Shown here: positions 8,594 through 17,223 of the stretch, piece after piece | Position numbering within the stretch: the first letter of the stretch is position 1 | Layout: every line of letters begins with the position of its first letter | NCBI RefSeq assembly: GCF_000190635.1 | Contig: NC_015172.1 | Span: 3,038,001 to 3,102,000 of the forward strand | Length of the DNA stretch: 64,000 nt | Origin: Syntrophobotulus glycolicus DSM 8271 | Lineage (GTDB): Bacteria > Bacillota > Desulfitobacteriia > Desulfitobacteriales > Syntrophobotulaceae | Direction: 5' to 3' | Translations under genes and position numbers: made by a program | Notes under the pieces: model-generated | The model's database searches: none | The model's input: only the letters and a program-made list of their open reading frames with translations | What the model was told of the DNA's origin: nothing

Positions 8594-10015
8594 CTATCTC
8601 TTGACGAATCTCAGGCCGCGCCGGCCCAAATCAGTTCCAACACTGCGAAAATCCCGGTCAAAAACACCCATCAAGATCACATAAGTTATTCCGGCCAGGC
8701 TGCAAACCAGCAGCGGATGACAGCCGCGAAGCAGGTAGGCCAAAAACCCCATCGCTGTTGAAGAAGCGATAATCAGGGGCAGCTGTCTGAAAATATGTAT
8801 GTTGTACACACCGAACCGTACAAGGATATAATACCCTATAAAAATATACACTTCAATGACCATGATCGCGTAAGCGGCCCCATAAATCCCCCAATAGGAG
8901 TAAAACAGCCTGGTCAGCAGGTAGAGGCCGATCAGAGCCGTTCCCTGAACAAGGGCCCTCTGCCACTGGCGGTTCGTGGTGGTCAGGACATCCCCCAGGG
9001 TAAAGCTCATACATTCAAAAGCCAAAAACCAGCTCAAAATCATCAAGATGGGAATGGCCTGATCAAAAGCGCCCTTGTAAAGCCAGCCCGTCAAGGGAGC
9101 GGCCAGGACACAGATCAGGGTGCTGCAGGGGATACCTACGGCGGCCAGCAGCTTAAACACTTTTTCCTCAGCCTGGCGGTGTCTGTCCTGATCGGAAACC
9201 CCGAGCTGGAAAAGCACCGGGTAAATGGCACTGGTCAGAAGGCCGGGCAGGAAAACCAGCATCAGAACAAGCTTATAGGCGGCGGAAAAAACCCCTACCT
9301 CCACATTGGTGCAAATCAGGGAAAGCACCAAAATGCTTAACTGAAAATAGAAAAGATAAAACAAGCGGTGAATGCCAAAGGGAAGACCGCTGACGACCAT
9401 CCTTTTCATCTCGTCCATTACGACCCTCGGCTTTATTTTACCCCTGAGCGCCAGCCAGAGCAAAACGCTGATCACAATATAGCTCAGAAGGTGGGTAACC
9501 GTGATTGCCACTACACCCCTGTTCAGGAAGATGACCCCCATGGTCAAAACCCCGATCAGCAGGGTATTGAAAAACTGATAAAAGGCCGCCAGGTACATTT
9601 CCTGAGTAGCCTGATAATAGTTATAAACGGTCTGATTAAGGGCGTTAAAGCCCACCGCCATCCCCAAAATCACGATCATCCACTTGGTATTGCCGGAATA
9701 GCCCGCCGGGATAAAGCCCAGCATCAGCAGATAAACGATGACGGCGATAAACGCCTTAAACAGGAGGGCATTGCCAAAATACTGAGGCAGAACCGCCGGG
9801 TCCCGGGAACCCTCCTGAACCATCAGCTGACTGATCCCCATCTCCGCGGCCAGAATAAATGTGGTCACATAGGCATAGGCAATGGAATAATCTCCAAAAG
9901 GACCCGGCCCCAAATAGCGGGTAACCCAGATCCCGACAATGGCGGCAATTGCTTTGGCGGCCAGACCGGATATCCCCAGGGCGGCCGCGTTTTTGGCGAT
10001 CAGGCGGGTGTCCAT
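8594..10015 (-). CDS. Polysaccharide flippase, Wzx/MATE-like
   Basis: This protein of about 473 residues has 12-14 hydrophobic segments throughout, short loops and the N-terminal amphipathic start NAAALGISGLAAKAIAAIVG. It resembles the polysaccharide-transport (PST/Wzx) branch of the MOP superfamily, which moves undecaprenyl-linked repeat units across the membrane. An ATG at 10015 lies 9 bases after AAAGGAAAGG. An ATG at 10024 is the alternative, and a longer reading to 10051 would overlap the upstream gene. A flippase, two polymerase-like proteins and an initiating transferase in one locus mark it as Wzx/Wzy-dependent. Confidence 0.85.
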   Translation of the reverse strand: MDTRLIAKNAAALGISGLAAKAIAAIVGIWVTRYLGPGPFGDYSIAYAYVTTFILAAEMGISQLMVQEGSRDPAVLPQYFGNALLFKAFIAVIVYLLMLGFIPAGYSGNTKWMIVILGMAVGFNALNQTVYNYYQATQEMYLAAFYQFFNTLLIGVLTMGVIFLNRGVVAITVTHLLSYIVISVLLWLALRGKIKPRVVMDEMKRMVVSGLPFGIHRLFYLFYFQLSILVLSLICTNVEVGVFSAAYKLVLMLVFLPGLLTSAIYPVLFQLGVSDQDRHRQAEEKVFKLLAAVGIPCSTLICVLAAPLTGWLYKGAFDQAIPILMILSWFLAFECMSFTLGDVLTTTNRQWQRALVQGTALIGLYLLTRLFYSYWGIYGAAYAIMVIEVYIFIGYYILVRFGVYNIHIFRQLPLIIASSTAMGFLAYLLRGCHPLLVCSLAGITYVILMGVFDRDFRSVGTDLGRRGLRFVKR

Positions 10016-10037
10016 GCCATGCATCCTTTCCTTTGCC

Positions 10038-11282
10038 TCAGGCAAAATCACGTTGATCGGAATTCAGAATCTCCTGGTACAGCCCGCAGGTCTGAAGGGC
10101 ATTTTGTTCCCAGGTAAACTCCCTCCGGACCAGGGCGCGGCCCCGTTCCCCCATTTGCCGGGAGCTTTCCGGATGACTGAGCAGCAAATCAAGCGCTTCA
10201 GCCAGGGCCTTCGCATTGCGCGCCGGTACTGTGATTCCGACCTGTTCTCGTTCAATGATGGGGGCTATGCCTTCCCCTTTCGTGCCGATAACAGGCTTGC
10301 CGTGGGCCAGAGCCTCCAGATAGACCACGCCAAAGGCCTCATTCCAGCTGGGCATGAGAAAAAGATCGCTCCGGGCAATTTCTTTCATGGCTTCCGCGTG
10401 AGACAGGCTCCCCAAAAACAGAACATTCTTTTCCAGACCCAGCTCCCGGGCCTGTTTCTCCAGAACCTGTCTCTCCGCACCGTCTCCGACGATATGATAA
10501 AGCAGGCCGGGGTATTTGGGCAGCAGGACGGGCAGCGCTTCCAGAACATAGGCGTGCCCTTTGAACTTGCGCAAAAAGCCGACTGTGACCAGGACGGGGG
10601 CCTTTTCTCCCTCCCCCGCTCCGCCTTTTTCCGCCTTGTCCCGCTCTGCCCGGGTATCCTCAGCCAGCTCTTCCAGATTGACCCCATTATAGATCACCCG
10701 GTATTTGGTCAGGTCGTCGGCCCAATCATCCAGGCCGTAGTTGTGGCGGAGCTTGTCACTGACCAGAACCACCCGGTCCGCTAAAGCGAGAGTGGTCTTG
10801 AGGCTGCGCTCACAGCGGGGGCTCCTGTATAAGGTATGGGCAAAATCCTGGCCATGGATGGTCACAACGACAGGGATGCCGTACTTCTTTCCGAAATAGA
10901 CTGCCGCCGCCCCGTCAGGATGGGCCACATGGGCGTGAATGATATCCGGTTTTTTCGTTTTGATCAGCCCGGCCAGAGTTCTTTTCATTCCCCGGATATA
11001 GGTTTTGGGATACCAGTCGAAAAAGTACCCCCGGGGAAATTCCAGCACCCTTGGATGGCGGACTTCTATCCCGTTGACGGTTTCGCGGCGGGGAATCCGG
11101 GCGTAATGGCCCCAACGCGGAAAAAACCGGAAAACCGCAGGCACATAAGGGGTAGGATGAACAACAGTCACCTCTGTCCCCCGGGCCGCAAGCGCTTCCG
11201 CCTGTTTCTGGACAAAGATTCCCCCCAGAGGGCTTGCAATTGTCGGATACATATGAGAAATCACCAAAACCCGCATATTCAT
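10038..11282 (-). CDS. Family 4 glycosyltransferase
   Basis: This is a 414-residue GT-B enzyme. The acceptor domain begins RVLVISHMYPTIASPLGGIF, with DIIHAHVAHPDG and TIHGQDF. The donor domain has TVGFLRKFKGHAY, HIVGDGAE and the EAFGVVYLEALAHGKPVIG segment containing the conserved E-x7-E that binds the nucleotide sugar. It is expected to act on the cytoplasmic lipid-linked intermediate. An ATG at 11276 fits the AGG spacing slightly better than the ATG at 11282. It begins 1 base after the preceding glycosyltransferase stop, implying translational coupling. A Lys/Glu/Gly-rich insertion near residues 215-232 is likely a surface loop. The sugar is unknown. Confidence 0.85.
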   Translation of the reverse strand: MNMRVLVISHMYPTIASPLGGIFVQKQAEALAARGTEVTVVHPTPYVPAVFRFFPRWGHYARIPRRETVNGIEVRHPRVLEFPRGYFFDWYPKTYIRGMKRTLAGLIKTKKPDIIHAHVAHPDGAAAVYFGKKYGIPVVVTIHGQDFAHTLYRSPRCERSLKTTLALADRVVLVSDKLRHNYGLDDWADDLTKYRVIYNGVNLEELAEDTRAERDKAEKGGAGEGEKAPVLVTVGFLRKFKGHAYVLEALPVLLPKYPGLLYHIVGDGAERQVLEKQARELGLEKNVLFLGSLSHAEAMKEIARSDLFLMPSWNEAFGVVYLEALAHGKPVIGTKGEGIAPIIEREQVGITVPARNAKALAEALDLLLSHPESSRQMGERGRALVRREFTWEQNALQTCGLYQEILNSDQRDFA

Positions 11283-11283
11283 C

Positions 11284-12456
11284 CTACTTTACCTTCGTAT
11301 TCTTCCCAAGTATCCTGCTATACAACGCCAACAGCTTCTTTTCTTCGTTTTCCCAGCAATATTTCCTCCGAAAGGCCTCCCAGCCGTTTTGGGCGCAGGT
11401 CAGGGTTTCTTGCGGATGGCTGAGCAAAAAACAAATTTCCGCGGCCAAGGATACCGGATCTCCGGGATCCGCAAGACGGCCGCAGGAATTTTCCCGGAGA
11501 ATATTTTCGATGTATCCGAAACGGGAGCCGACAACGGCCAAGCCGGAAGCCATATACTCAATCAGCTTGACCGGAATAGCCTTTTGGTAATTCAAGGTCG
11601 GGAGCAAAGGCACCAAAGCAATCCCGCCGGCTTGTAAAATCGCGGGCACCTCATTGTACAAAACCTTGCCCCGCAGTGTTATGCCGCCCCTCTCCAGCCA
11701 GGGGTCCAGGGGCAGGTAGCCGGGAGCCAGTCCCCCTGTGTCTACCGGCCCAACCATTTCGCAAACAGCCCGCGGGAATTTCTCTCTGACCAGGACCATT
11801 GCTTCTAAAATGACTTCAAGTCCCCGTTCCCTGTTGATGCCGCCCAAATAAAAAATACGGGGCAAGCCTCCTTCCGGCTGACCGGCGGGACGGGGAAAAG
11901 CAAACTGCTCCTTCAGCGGATAATTATAGAGGATCTCCCCTTCGGGATTATACGTTTTAAACAGCCTGTCCATGTGGCTGTTGACAGTGATGATTCCGGC
12001 GAATTTGCGGGCCGCTCTCTTCTCCATCCTGTCAAAAAGCCCCGCTGCCAGCGGTCTCAGCGGTTTGGGTATCCAATACCGGGTACGCAGGCTGTCGGCG
12101 AAATACTCATGGACATCATAGATCACAGGCTTTCGGAGATTTCTTTGCAGCTTAAGTCCGGTTTTGATTAAATCGGGATCATGGAAATGGTAAATATCCG
12201 CCTGCTCCTCCAGGGCGGCGCGGTAGATCTTTTTCAGGTTGAAAAATCTTTCCGCCCTGCTTTGAAAGGGAGGGACATAACGGACTCTGATCCCTTCCGT
12301 CAGCTCAGTACCCGGTCTGGCCGGGTCTTCCCTGCCCGGCGCCCCGGGAGCGATCAGGGTCACATCATAACCAGCCCTGTGCAGGGAGCGGGCCTCTTTA
12401 TGAAAAATACGCGCATCATAAGGAGGATGCGCGGATGTCAAAATACAAACCTTCAC
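11284..12456 (-). CDS. Family 4 glycosyltransferase
   Basis: The 390-residue GT-B protein opens MKVCILTSAHPPYDARIFHK, typical of a GT4 branch common in exopolysaccharide loci. It continues with ADIYHFHDPDLI and IYDVHEYFADS in the acceptor domain, and YLGGINRERGLE, VNSHMDRL and IPVKLIEYMASGLAVVG in the donor domain. The start codon overlaps the stop of the upstream polymerase-like gene by 4 bases (ATGA). It is one of three GT4 enzymes in the locus, so the repeat unit probably has about four sugars including the initiating one (inference). Confidence 0.85.
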   Translation of the reverse strand: MKVCILTSAHPPYDARIFHKEARSLHRAGYDVTLIAPGAPGREDPARPGTELTEGIRVRYVPPFQSRAERFFNLKKIYRAALEEQADIYHFHDPDLIKTGLKLQRNLRKPVIYDVHEYFADSLRTRYWIPKPLRPLAAGLFDRMEKRAARKFAGIITVNSHMDRLFKTYNPEGEILYNYPLKEQFAFPRPAGQPEGGLPRIFYLGGINRERGLEVILEAMVLVREKFPRAVCEMVGPVDTGGLAPGYLPLDPWLERGGITLRGKVLYNEVPAILQAGGIALVPLLPTLNYQKAIPVKLIEYMASGLAVVGSRFGYIENILRENSCGRLADPGDPVSLAAEICFLLSHPQETLTCAQNGWEAFRRKYCWENEEKKLLALYSRILGKNTKVK

Positions 12457-13811
12457 TGTTCTTCCCTCGCCCCGTGATAAGCAAGCCCCATAACCGCCGC
12501 CAGAATCGTCATGAGCTGCAGGTTGTAGAAAATCCCGGCCATGAAATTATAAATCAAAACCGCCGGTAAAAGGACGACATAAGAAGCGGCCCATAAGGTT
12601 TTCCGGTCAAAGAGAACGGGAGACTTTTGTTTGCCGCTATTTCTGAACAATTGGGCGCTCCGGGAATTCTGCCGCAGCCTTTGCAGGGAAATCAGCAGGG
12701 GCTGCAGGAAGAACCACAGATAACAGGCCAGCCCCACAAAACCATAACGTCTGGTATAAAGGGCATATTCATTATCGACCAGAGTGGTCATCGTCGTTTT
12801 TTCCGTGCCCCAGCCCAGCACCGGGGACGCCCAAATCGTATGGGCGGCTGTCTCCCAGCGTGCCACATGGCCCTGGAAGGATGTACTGTTGGAAAAATCC
12901 ATCCCTTCATAAACCCGGTTTAAAAAGGCATCGGAAGTAGAAATGATCAGGACAAGGGTCAGCAGGAGCAAGGCAAGCACTTTGAGCACGGTTTTCCGGT
13001 CATAGTGATGATGAAAAAGAGCCCAGCCGCTGGCCAGAGAAAATACCACGGCAATCCCGAACAGCGCCGTCCTGGAGATCGTCAGGTATTCCAGCCTGAT
13101 CACAACACCAATGAGCGCAAAAAGCAGAACGGGGAACTTGCCGTTATGGTCGGCAAAATAATACCTGACCACAAGAAAGGACAAAATAATCACCGTAAAG
13201 GTCCCAAAAACATTGGGGTTGTCAAAGGAGCCCAAAGCCCGGGCCGGATTCCCATAGATCAGGGTATCCCAGTGGGCCTGGTTGAAATAAGGCGAAAGCC
13301 AGGTGTTTATCTGCAAAAGGTTGAAATGCTGTCCCCAGGCAAAAACGGTCAGAATCAGCACCCCGAAGACAACAGCCCTGTTGATATAGGCCGATTCCTC
13401 GTTTTTGATCTCAAGCGATATGGCCAGGGTGATAATCAGGAAATATTTGAAATACGTGATTAATTCCATCACGTCACGCAGGGCATATGTTCCGTCTTTG
13501 AAAAAGACACCGTATAAGTTGGATACCGTATAGGAAGCCACCAGCAGAACAAAGACGACATTTACGGCCCGCCCGGGTCTTCTCAGGCTGAAGGTCTCCT
13601 GTGCTCCCTGATTTCCTGTTTTTAATCTCCTCCCGGCGACAGCCAAAAGGTTGAGGGCGAAAGCAGCGAATAAAAACATTTCCTCCAAACGGATATTCGG
13701 CAAGGCCGGATGAAGGGATATGGACGGCAAAAGCATGGCCGATAAAATAACCAGGACAAATAACGCCATCCGCAAATCATTTTCTTTTGTTATTCCCGTA
13801 CTCCAGAACAT
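12453..13811 (-). CDS. O-antigen ligase/polymerase-like membrane protein (second of two)
   Basis: This protein of about 452 residues has roughly 11 membrane segments. A large outer loop ends in the family signature region ASPVLGWGTEKT, comparable to the HPLIGTG motif of the first copy. The two proteins share architecture but little sequence. The start is the ATG at 13811, 5 bases after GGAGG; an upstream ATG at 13838 has no ribosome site. The gene overlaps the downstream glycosyltransferase by 4 bases. It is likely a polymerase or a ligase acting with the flippase. Confidence 0.8.
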   Translation of the reverse strand: MFWSTGITKENDLRMALFVLVILSAMLLPSISLHPALPNIRLEEMFLFAAFALNLLAVAGRRLKTGNQGAQETFSLRRPGRAVNVVFVLLVASYTVSNLYGVFFKDGTYALRDVMELITYFKYFLIITLAISLEIKNEESAYINRAVVFGVLILTVFAWGQHFNLLQINTWLSPYFNQAHWDTLIYGNPARALGSFDNPNVFGTFTVIILSFLVVRYYFADHNGKFPVLLFALIGVVIRLEYLTISRTALFGIAVVFSLASGWALFHHHYDRKTVLKVLALLLLTLVLIISTSDAFLNRVYEGMDFSNSTSFQGHVARWETAAHTIWASPVLGWGTEKTTMTTLVDNEYALYTRRYGFVGLACYLWFFLQPLLISLQRLRQNSRSAQLFRNSGKQKSPVLFDRKTLWAASYVVLLPAVLIYNFMAGIFYNLQLMTILAAVMGLAYHGAREEQ

Positions 13812-13858
13812 AGATTCCTCCAGACTGTGCTTAATCACTTTGAGGATCGCTTACTGCC

Positions 13859-14971
13859 TCAGCGGAGGGCCTCTTTCACCACCGCGGCTATTCTTTCCTG
13901 CTCTTCCCCGGTCAGCTCAGGGTAACAAGGGAGCGCCAGGGCCTGGGAACAGGCTTTCTCCGTAACAGGGAGGTCCCCCCGGCTGTAGCCGAGGTAAGCA
14001 AATGCTTTCTGCAGGTGCAATGGTACGGGATAGTACACCGCACTGCTGACACCGTTTTCATTCAGGGCCTTCATCAGCTCTTCCCGCCGGTCTGTTCTGA
14101 TCACAAAAAGATGATAAACAGGCAGACAGTCCGGATCTTTACCGGGCAGGATCAGCTTCTCCTTTTGGACAAGGCCATCCAGAAGCTCCTCATAGTGTTG
14201 AGCCTTGGCCCTGCGCCCGGCATTCCACTGATCCAGATATTTCAGCTTTACTCTTAAGACAGCGGCCTGCAATTCATCCAGCCGGCTGTTATAACCGATC
14301 TGATCATGATAATATTTGGTCTTGGTGCCATGAAAGCGCAGCGTCCGGATTTTATCGGCAATATTGCCGCTGCCGGTTACCACCATGCCGCCGTCCCCAT
14401 AACCGCCGAGGTTTTTGGTCGGGAAAAAGCTGAACGTTCCGATATCGCCTATCGTTCCGGCTTTTTGACCTTTATATTCGGCTCCGATCGCCTGAGCGCA
14501 ATCCTCGATAATGGAAAGCCCGTATTGTTCGGCCAGATTCATGATTGTATCCATTTGGGCCATCTGGCCGAAGATGTGGACAGGGATGATCGCCTTGGTC
14601 CTGGTGGTTATTCTTTCTTCCAGTCTTTCGACATCGATATTTAAGGTGACAGGGTCGATTTCAGCAAAAACCGGGGTCGCGCCCACATTGGCTATCGCCT
14701 CGGCAGAAGCAAAAAAAGTAAAAGGAGTTGTGATGACCTCATCCCCCGGGCCTATCCGGCAGGCCTTGAGGGCCAAAACCAGAGCATCTGTTCCGTTCGC
14801 CACGGCGACAGCATGTTTGACTCCGCAGAAGGCAGCGATTTCATCCTCAAAAGCTTTCATTTGCGGTCCGAGAATATATTTGGCCGAGGACAATACCTCC
14901 ATGACCGCCTGATCGATTTCTTCTTTAATGGTCAGGTACTGGGCTTTTAAATCAAGAAGCGGAATATGCAT
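13859..14971 (-). CDS. DegT-family aminotransferase, WbpE-like (UDP-3-keto sugar)
   Basis: This 370-residue PLP enzyme begins HIPLLDLKAQYLTIKEEID, the form seen in WbpE/WlbC-type 3-aminotransferases. SIIEDCAQAIGAEY carries the PLP Asp and FFPTKNLGGYGDGG the Schiff-base Lys (about residue 184). WbpE aminates UDP-2-acetamido-2-deoxy-3-keto-glucuronate with glutamate. Directly upstream lie the WbpD-, WbpB- and WbpA-like genes, so context strongly favours this reaction over a 4-amination. The amino product would be acetylated by the neighbouring WbpD-like enzyme to UDP-2,3-diacetamido-2,3-dideoxyglucuronate. Confidence 0.88.
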   Translation of the reverse strand: MHIPLLDLKAQYLTIKEEIDQAVMEVLSSAKYILGPQMKAFEDEIAAFCGVKHAVAVANGTDALVLALKACRIGPGDEVITTPFTFFASAEAIANVGATPVFAEIDPVTLNIDVERLEERITTRTKAIIPVHIFGQMAQMDTIMNLAEQYGLSIIEDCAQAIGAEYKGQKAGTIGDIGTFSFFPTKNLGGYGDGGMVVTGSGNIADKIRTLRFHGTKTKYYHDQIGYNSRLDELQAAVLRVKLKYLDQWNAGRRAKAQHYEELLDGLVQKEKLILPGKDPDCLPVYHLFVIRTDRREELMKALNENGVSSAVYYPVPLHLQKAFAYLGYSRGDLPVTEKACSQALALPCYPELTGEEQERIAAVVKEALR

Positions 14972-15051
14972 GATGTCAGAACTCCCTTTCTCCGTAAATC
15001 ATGATTTCTGTGCTAAGTCTGAGCTGTATTCATCGTTTTCACGGGGCGAGC

Positions 15052-15918
15052 CTATTCCTCCAAAAGCTCGTCCGACGGCACTTCCCGGACAGGCCGCGCC
15101 GGAAATCCGATATGGATCTTGGCCCGCTCGGTATCTTTTGTCACCAGGGCCCCCGCCGCAATGAAGCTTTCTTCGGCGACCTCAATTCCCGGAAGCAGGA
15201 TTGAGCCGCCCCCGATCCGGGCCCCTTTCCCAATCGTGGCCCCCTTGATCCTTTGGAAACGCTTTTCCGTTCTCCCCATATAGTTATCATTGGTGGTGGT
15301 CACCATCGGGGCAATAAATACCCTCTCGGCAATATCCATGTAGGCGGTGATATAAGAAGCGGTCTGAATCTTTGTATATTGGCCGATCGTAGTGTCATTT
15401 TCCACAACACTGCCGCTGCCGACCACGACTTTATTCCCGATCAGGCACTTTTCCCGGATCAGGGCCCTGTCCCCGACAAAAACCCCCTCCCCAAGCACAG
15501 TTCCCGCATAAAGGACTGTTGAACAGCCGATGATACAATCGGGGCCGAGCCGGAGCGGCTTCATTCCGGGCTGGTTTTTTACCGTACTGGTCGCGGCGGC
15601 TTTGGGCAATCTTCCTATTGTTGAATTTGAGCCCAGAAAACTGTTCCTGCCAATCACTGTTCCAGGTGCGATCACGGTATGGTCCCCGACCGTCACCCCT
15701 TGTTCCAGTCTGGCTCCTTCGCCGACCGTGACATAATTCCCCAGAACACACCCGGGACCGATTTGCGAACCCCCGGCGAGCACACAGCCCACTCCGAGTT
15801 TGGCGGAATCGCCCAGGCTGGCCTTTTTTTCAATGACGCAATAATGAGCAATCAGAACATGCTCCGCTATTTCCGCGCCGGAAGCCACGACTGCCGAAGC
15901 GGCAATATTTTCCGTCAA
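15052..15918 (-). CDS. Left-handed beta-helix N-acetyltransferase, WbpD-like with extended N-terminus
   Basis: At 288 residues this acyltransferase is built almost wholly of hexapeptide repeats. The C-terminal two thirds carries the WbpD/WlbB pattern TNDNYMGR...KGATIGKGARIGGGS followed by GALVTKD and GFPARPVR. WbpD proteins are usually near 190 residues; here about 100 extra N-terminal residues add further beta-helix turns (IGPGCVLGNYVTVGEGARL). The expected reaction is acetyl-CoA-dependent 3-N-acetylation of the WbpE product. The start is a TTG at 15918, 8 bases after AAAGAGGG. The extension could stabilise the trimer or be a second, possibly inactive, hexapeptide domain. Confidence 0.85.
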   Translation of the reverse strand: MTENIAASAVVASGAEIAEHVLIAHYCVIEKKASLGDSAKLGVGCVLAGGSQIGPGCVLGNYVTVGEGARLEQGVTVGDHTVIAPGTVIGRNSFLGSNSTIGRLPKAAATSTVKNQPGMKPLRLGPDCIIGCSTVLYAGTVLGEGVFVGDRALIREKCLIGNKVVVGSGSVVENDTTIGQYTKIQTASYITAYMDIAERVFIAPMVTTTNDNYMGRTEKRFQRIKGATIGKGARIGGGSILLPGIEVAEESFIAAGALVTKDTERAKIHIGFPARPVREVPSDELLEE

Positions 15919-16040
15919 TCAGGATACCCTCTTTCTTCAGCCGGATATGAAACGATCATCATGATGTATGATTCTTCCTTATGTATCGTTTACCGATTAT
16001 TATATTTTACACCAAAAAGCAGTGAGAGAAAAATGATAAA

Positions 16041-16072
16041 TTTAGCTTTAGCGTAAGTCAGCTAAAGCTAAA
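16041..16072. promoter_or_regulatory. Perfect 12-bp inverted repeat between the wbpB- and wbpD-like genes
   Basis: TTTAGCTTTAGC, an 8-base loop and GCTAAAGCTAAA form a perfect stem in the 240-base gap that splits the Wbp set. On the minus strand it is followed by TTTATCATTTTT, so it could be a weak attenuator that lowers expression of downstream genes. It could equally be an operator. Downstream on the minus strand, AT-rich TAAAATATAATAAT could supply an internal -10 element for the wbpD-like gene. Confidence 0.55.
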
Positions 16073-16158
16073 AAGATATAATGGTTATATCGGACCTTTT
16101 TCCCAATAATCTGCGGGAGAAAATACCAAACAGGAAAGCCTGCCGGGTGTTTCCGGGC

Positions 16159-17208
16159 TTATTCAACAAGGGGCAGTTTGACAGGCTGTCCTGTCTCCTG
16201 GCATTTGTAAATGGCCAAAATGATCTCCAGCGCTTTTCGGCCTTCTTCCCCCGGAACTGCCGGGACCGTGTCCGCGCGGACCGCTTCCATCATGTTCTCA
16301 ATAATCTCGCGGTGGCCGAAACCATAAACTGACGGCGGATCTGTTTTCTGGGCAGCAAATATCCCGGCTTTCTCGTCCTCACTGCCGGGGAATTCCCAGG
16401 CCTCGATCCTGTTTACGGCGATCCCCCCGATAATGACCGAACCGCTTTCCCCAAAAATATTCAGGGTCTCTTCCAGATTTTTGGGGTAAATTGTACTCGC
16501 CGCCTCAATTATTCCGATCGACCCGTTGTTAAACTTGATTACCGCTCCGGCTACATCTTCCATTTCAATCGGACGCAAGGCCGTGCGTGTAAACCCAAAT
16601 ACTTCTTCCGCCGGACCCATCATCCACTGCAATAAATCGATGTTGTGGATAGACTGGTTCATCAGAACGCCGCCGTCCTGCAGTCTGGTCCCGCGCCAGG
16701 GAGCCTGTTGATAATACTCATCATTGCGGTTCCAGCGAACGGTAGCCTGAGCATGGGTCAGCATCCCGAAGCGCCCGTCTTCCAGGGCCGCCCGCAAGGT
16801 TTTGACGGACTGGTTAAAGCGGTTTTGATGGATCACCCCAAGCTTCACTCCCGCTTCCCGGCAGGCCTGGATCAGACGGTCCGCCGATTCCAGGGTCATC
16901 GCCATCGGTTTTTCCACCATAACATGTTTTCCGGCCCGGGCCGCGGCGATTCCGATTTCCGCATGCAGGTCACTGGGGGTCGCCACAGTGACAATATCAA
17001 TATCCTCGCTCCTGAGCATTTCCTGATAATCCAAATATGGCCGGGCCTGATATTTGCGGGCAAACTCCTCCGCTCTCCCGGGAACAATATCACAGACCGC
17101 TGCCAGCTCGGCATCGGGAATGGCCAGAATGGACTCCGTATGCTTGGGCGCGATCCGGCCGCAGCCGATCACTCCGAACCTCAGGTTCTGATTTGTTTTA
17201 TCCGGCAT
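16159..17208 (-). CDS. Gfo/Idh/MocA-family oxidoreductase, WbpB-like
   Basis: The 349-residue protein has an N-terminal Rossmann fold (FGVIGCGRIAPKHTESI), the family EKP motif (HVMVEKPMAMTLE, Lys near residue 97) and a catalytic HN pair (SIHNIDLLQW). WbpB oxidises the 3-hydroxyl of UDP-N-acetylglucosaminuronate to a 3-keto sugar for the aminotransferase. It lies 15 bases downstream of the WbpA-like dehydrogenase. The start ATG at 17208 follows AAGGAG. General sugar dehydrogenases share the fold; the assignment rests on the neighbouring A, D and E genes. Confidence 0.85.
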   Translation of the reverse strand: MPDKTNQNLRFGVIGCGRIAPKHTESILAIPDAELAAVCDIVPGRAEEFARKYQARPYLDYQEMLRSEDIDIVTVATPSDLHAEIGIAAARAGKHVMVEKPMAMTLESADRLIQACREAGVKLGVIHQNRFNQSVKTLRAALEDGRFGMLTHAQATVRWNRNDEYYQQAPWRGTRLQDGGVLMNQSIHNIDLLQWMMGPAEEVFGFTRTALRPIEMEDVAGAVIKFNNGSIGIIEAASTIYPKNLEETLNIFGESGSVIIGGIAVNRIEAWEFPGSEDEKAGIFAAQKTDPPSVYGFGHREIIENMMEAVRADTVPAVPGEEGRKALEIILAIYKCQETGQPVKLPLVE

Positions 17209-17223
17209 ATTTAAAACTCCTTG

